Source of the DNA: Archivesica marissinica
Lineage: Eukaryota > Mollusca > Bivalvia > Venerida > Vesicomyidae
Reading direction: 5' to 3'
Length of the DNA: 64,000 bases
Assembly: GCA_014843695.1 (NCBI GenBank)
Contig: CM026403.1
Span: forward strand, 72,804,152-72,868,151
In this document: piece after piece, positions 61,851 through 64,000 of the stretch
Layout: each line of letters opens with the position of its first letter
Numbering within the stretch: position 1 is the stretch's first letter
Notes under the pieces: model-generated
What the model saw: only the letters and a program-made list of their open reading frames with translations
What the model was told of the DNA's origin: nothing
Database searches by the model: none
Made by a program: the position numbers and the translations under genes

Positions 61851-62119
61851 AACACTTGAATACATTTAAATTGTTGATGAGTTCAAACTGACACATAGTG
61901 TAACAAGCGAAATGGTGGTGAATTCAAACCCGAGCCTGTCGAAGGCAGTCTCAGATATGTATATGTGGACGAACGTGAAGGGATGTAACTAGAGGTATAG
62001 AGTGGGGCTACATCGTAGGATCTTCTGGACACAAGGGACGCACGCTTCACAGTCGCTGTTTTACGGAAGTGGTGAAGGTATGGACAGACCCTGGAGCGAC
62101 CGAGACGACCATAATTCTT
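61851..62119. other. Sequence after the gap, nothing firmly recognised
   Basis: A B-box-like GGGTTTGAATTC on the minus strand near 61919-61930 may mark another decayed SINE. No KSR exon was found. Confidence 0.3.
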
Positions 62120-62414
62120 GTGTGTGTGTGTATTACGTTTATTTATCGTCACTACCGGTTGCCCATACGAGACACGCCTCCTGAAGAGATTAGTCATAAT
62201 TTTAGATTTTTGGAGGATAGTGCAATGATACAGACAGAGACCCATTCCAGAGTATCCTCTGGTTCATTTACGTGCACGGTGTAAAGCACCGACATGAGAC
62301 CTTGGTCTAAAGTCCCAATTGAAAGACTGTTAATGTTATTAGGGTCAGACGGGGGATCGAACCTGCGATCCCTGGATTACCAGTCCAGCGTGTTACCACT
62401 GGACTACAGATCCG
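62120..62414 (-). mobile_element. tRNA-derived SINE (Thr-like head), single-copy form
   Basis: On the minus strand the head has an A-box-like TAGTCCAGTGGTAACACG, an anticodon-arm hairpin (CTGGA loop TCCAG, anticodon position GGT) and a B-box GGTTCGATCCC. The body then ends in AAATAAACGTAATAC and a CA-rich tail. It is the unexpanded relative of the element that produced the 9436-13012 array. Confidence 0.85.
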
Positions 62415-63215
62415 TAGTTTCCTCACCAGATGTCTAACAGCCAGATCCGTTTATATGCTGTTGTGGGAACAGTGGGAAGTGTGACCCTACAAAGGACCCT
62501 TTTTCGAAAGAGAACACTCACGCAGGCCTTGTCACCCTGGGCCAGAGGACGAAAAAGCCGTACTTCTGATGTCACCAGAACGTAGGACATATAAACTTCC
62601 AAGAGAAACATGTCGCCCATGTGCCTCGGCGGAGGCGACTTTAAATAAACCTACGCATCACCAGCATCGCAGTACAGTTACGAATAAGTGAAAGTAATGT
62701 AGGTTTTAAATGGATCAAACATTCTTCCATATGACCCAAGCAACGGGTATACGGTATGCTACCAGAGACTTACCTCACTTGTCTAACAAGCTCATTATAC
62801 AAGGTTAAGTTGCATAATGTGTGTTTGTACATCAACAAATGGTCAAATCATAGCAACTATATATAGTTACTTACCGAAATATAAAATAACTCCTAGAATC
62901 ACTGAAATACCCGTTTCTCTTCCTTTCATGTTTGACCTTCCAAAACACGTAGGTTTAAACGAGTTTATATATTATCTAGTTAGATAAGCTTCGACTGTGT
63001 GTGTCAGGCATAAGCCACTATAAATATACACAAACTGCTTATATCAGATTAAAATATGATTCAAATATTGATTTTAAAACAGTGACGTTTTTGTATTTTT
63101 ATTAGCGTATGGACAAACAAATGCGTTACACATTAACCTCATTGTTATCAGGACATCTACAGCAAAACAAACTTAAGTTGATGTGTTGTGTTATTGTCAA
63201 TATAATCTGATGTTA
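62415..63215. other. Probable KSR intron or flank, nothing recognised
   Basis: Donor-like and acceptor-like sites occur on the minus strand (for example GTAAGT near 62870 and 62770), but no segment matches KSR or another family I know. Confidence 0.35.
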
Positions 63216-63401
63216 TACAGTCAAAATTGTCTTAAGCAGCCAACCAAGGGAATCACAGAATGTGGCTGTTTAGCACAGTTGGCTGCTTAATAGATGTCAA
63301 ATATATAATAAGACTACATATAGGGAATCTGGAAACTGGCTGCTTAATGCATGTTGACTGCTTAATAGGTGACCACTAATAGTAATACACGTTTGACTGT
63401 A
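63216..63401. mobile_element. MITE-like element, right end merged into an array
   Basis: Left end TACAGTCAAAATTGTCTTAA, right end GTTTGACTGTA at 63391-63401. The right end is part of the first unit of the 57-bp array. Confidence 0.7.
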
Positions 63402-64000
63402 TGTGTATGACTAGTTTATCATAAGCTGTGGCCTCTGTGGCACACATGTTTGACTGTATGTGTATGACTAGTTTATCATAAGCTGTGGCCTCTGTGGCAC
63501 ACATGTTTGACTGTATGTGTATGACTAGTTTATCATAAGCAGTGGCCTCTGTGGCACACATGTTTGACTGTATGTGTATGACTAGTTTATCATAAGCAGT
63601 GGCCTCTGTGGCACACATGTTTGACTGTATGTGTATGACTAGTTTATCATAAGCAGTGGCCTCTGTGGCACACATGTTTGACTGTATGTGTATGACTAGT
63701 TTATCATAAGCAGTGGCCTCTGTGGCACACATGTTTGACTGTATGTGTATGACTAGTTTATCATAAGCAGTGGCCTCTGTGGCACAGCACACATGTTTGA
63801 CTGTATGTGTATGACTAGTTTATCATAAGCAGTGGCCTCTGTGGCACACATGTTTGACTGTATGTGTATGACTAGTTTATCATAAGCTGTGGCCTCTGTG
63901 GCACACATGTTTGACTGTATGACTAGTTTATCATAAGCAGTGGCCTCTGTGGCACACATGTTTGACTGTATGTGTATGACTAGTTTATCATAAGCAGTGG
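63391..64000. repeat. Minisatellite, 57-bp unit, at least 10 copies, continues beyond window
   Basis: Unit starts GTTTGACTGTATGTGTATGA; GTTTGACTG at 63391 and 63448 gives the period. The first 11 bases are the right end of the MITE-like element. Confidence 0.95.

Noticed and set aside
62345..62414. A functional tRNA-Thr gene on the minus strand
   Set aside because: It has A- and B-box words and an anticodon arm, but no proper acceptor stem, and it is followed by a shared SINE body and tail.
62423..62620. Possible minus-strand exon (65 codons)
   Set aside because: No splice-site support and no family match; does not resemble the KSR segment expected upstream.

Overview
The window is nuclear DNA of an animal. 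Genes are split by GT-AG introns, tRNA-derived SINEs, Tc1 and PIF/Harbinger transposons and MITE-like elements are present, and two genes belong to metazoan families. The style (many unrelated minisatellites, several SINE families sharing tails) suggests a lophotrochozoan, possibly a mollusc, but that is inference. By summing arrays by eye, about 70% of the called bases are tandem repeats, in roughly 30 unrelated arrays with units of 15-61 bp. Nearly all long open frames are artefacts of arrays whose units lack stops or are multiples of 3 bp.

Two real protein-coding genes are hidden among the arrays, in convergent orientation. (1) A RUS1/DUF647-family gene (RUSF1-like), plus strand, enters at base 1 and ends at 36343. 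Its exons are at 1-182, 13069-13126, 13545-13618, 14640-14748, 15800-15835 (tentative) and 36180-36343. (2) The C-terminal part of the kinase domain of KSR (kinase suppressor of Ras), minus strand, lies in exons 58881-59010 and 51119-51280. Upstream KSR exons are in the gap or beyond the window. Most exons lie within 25-70 bp of a minisatellite.

Layout: 1-13 kb, first RUS1 intron, with a possible TIR element, a MITE-like copy and 27-, 21-, 58-, 48-, 43- and 42-bp arrays. 13-16 kb, small RUS1 exons separated by 15-, 45- and 42-bp arrays. 16.5-32.2 kb, a giant 19-bp-type array broken by a 1000-N gap. 32370-36096, a complete but decayed PIF/Harbinger element with long TIRs, carrying two arrays and a SINE inserted in its transposase with a 14-bp target duplication. 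36.4-51.1 kb, intergenic, with a Tc1 (DD34E) element and 13 arrays, including a G-run array. 51.1-60.8 kb, KSR exons with 30-, 35- and 26-bp arrays. 60851-61850, second 1000-N gap. 61.9-64 kb, an intact SINE, a MITE-like copy and a 57-bp array running off the end.

The most interesting theme is array birth from mobile elements. Three arrays arose inside tRNA-derived SINEs (two from the tRNA-like head, one from the body), one at a MITE end, and two inside the Harbinger element. A single-copy version of one parent SINE is also in the window. A near-identical flank on both sides of the first gap points to a false duplication in the assembly.
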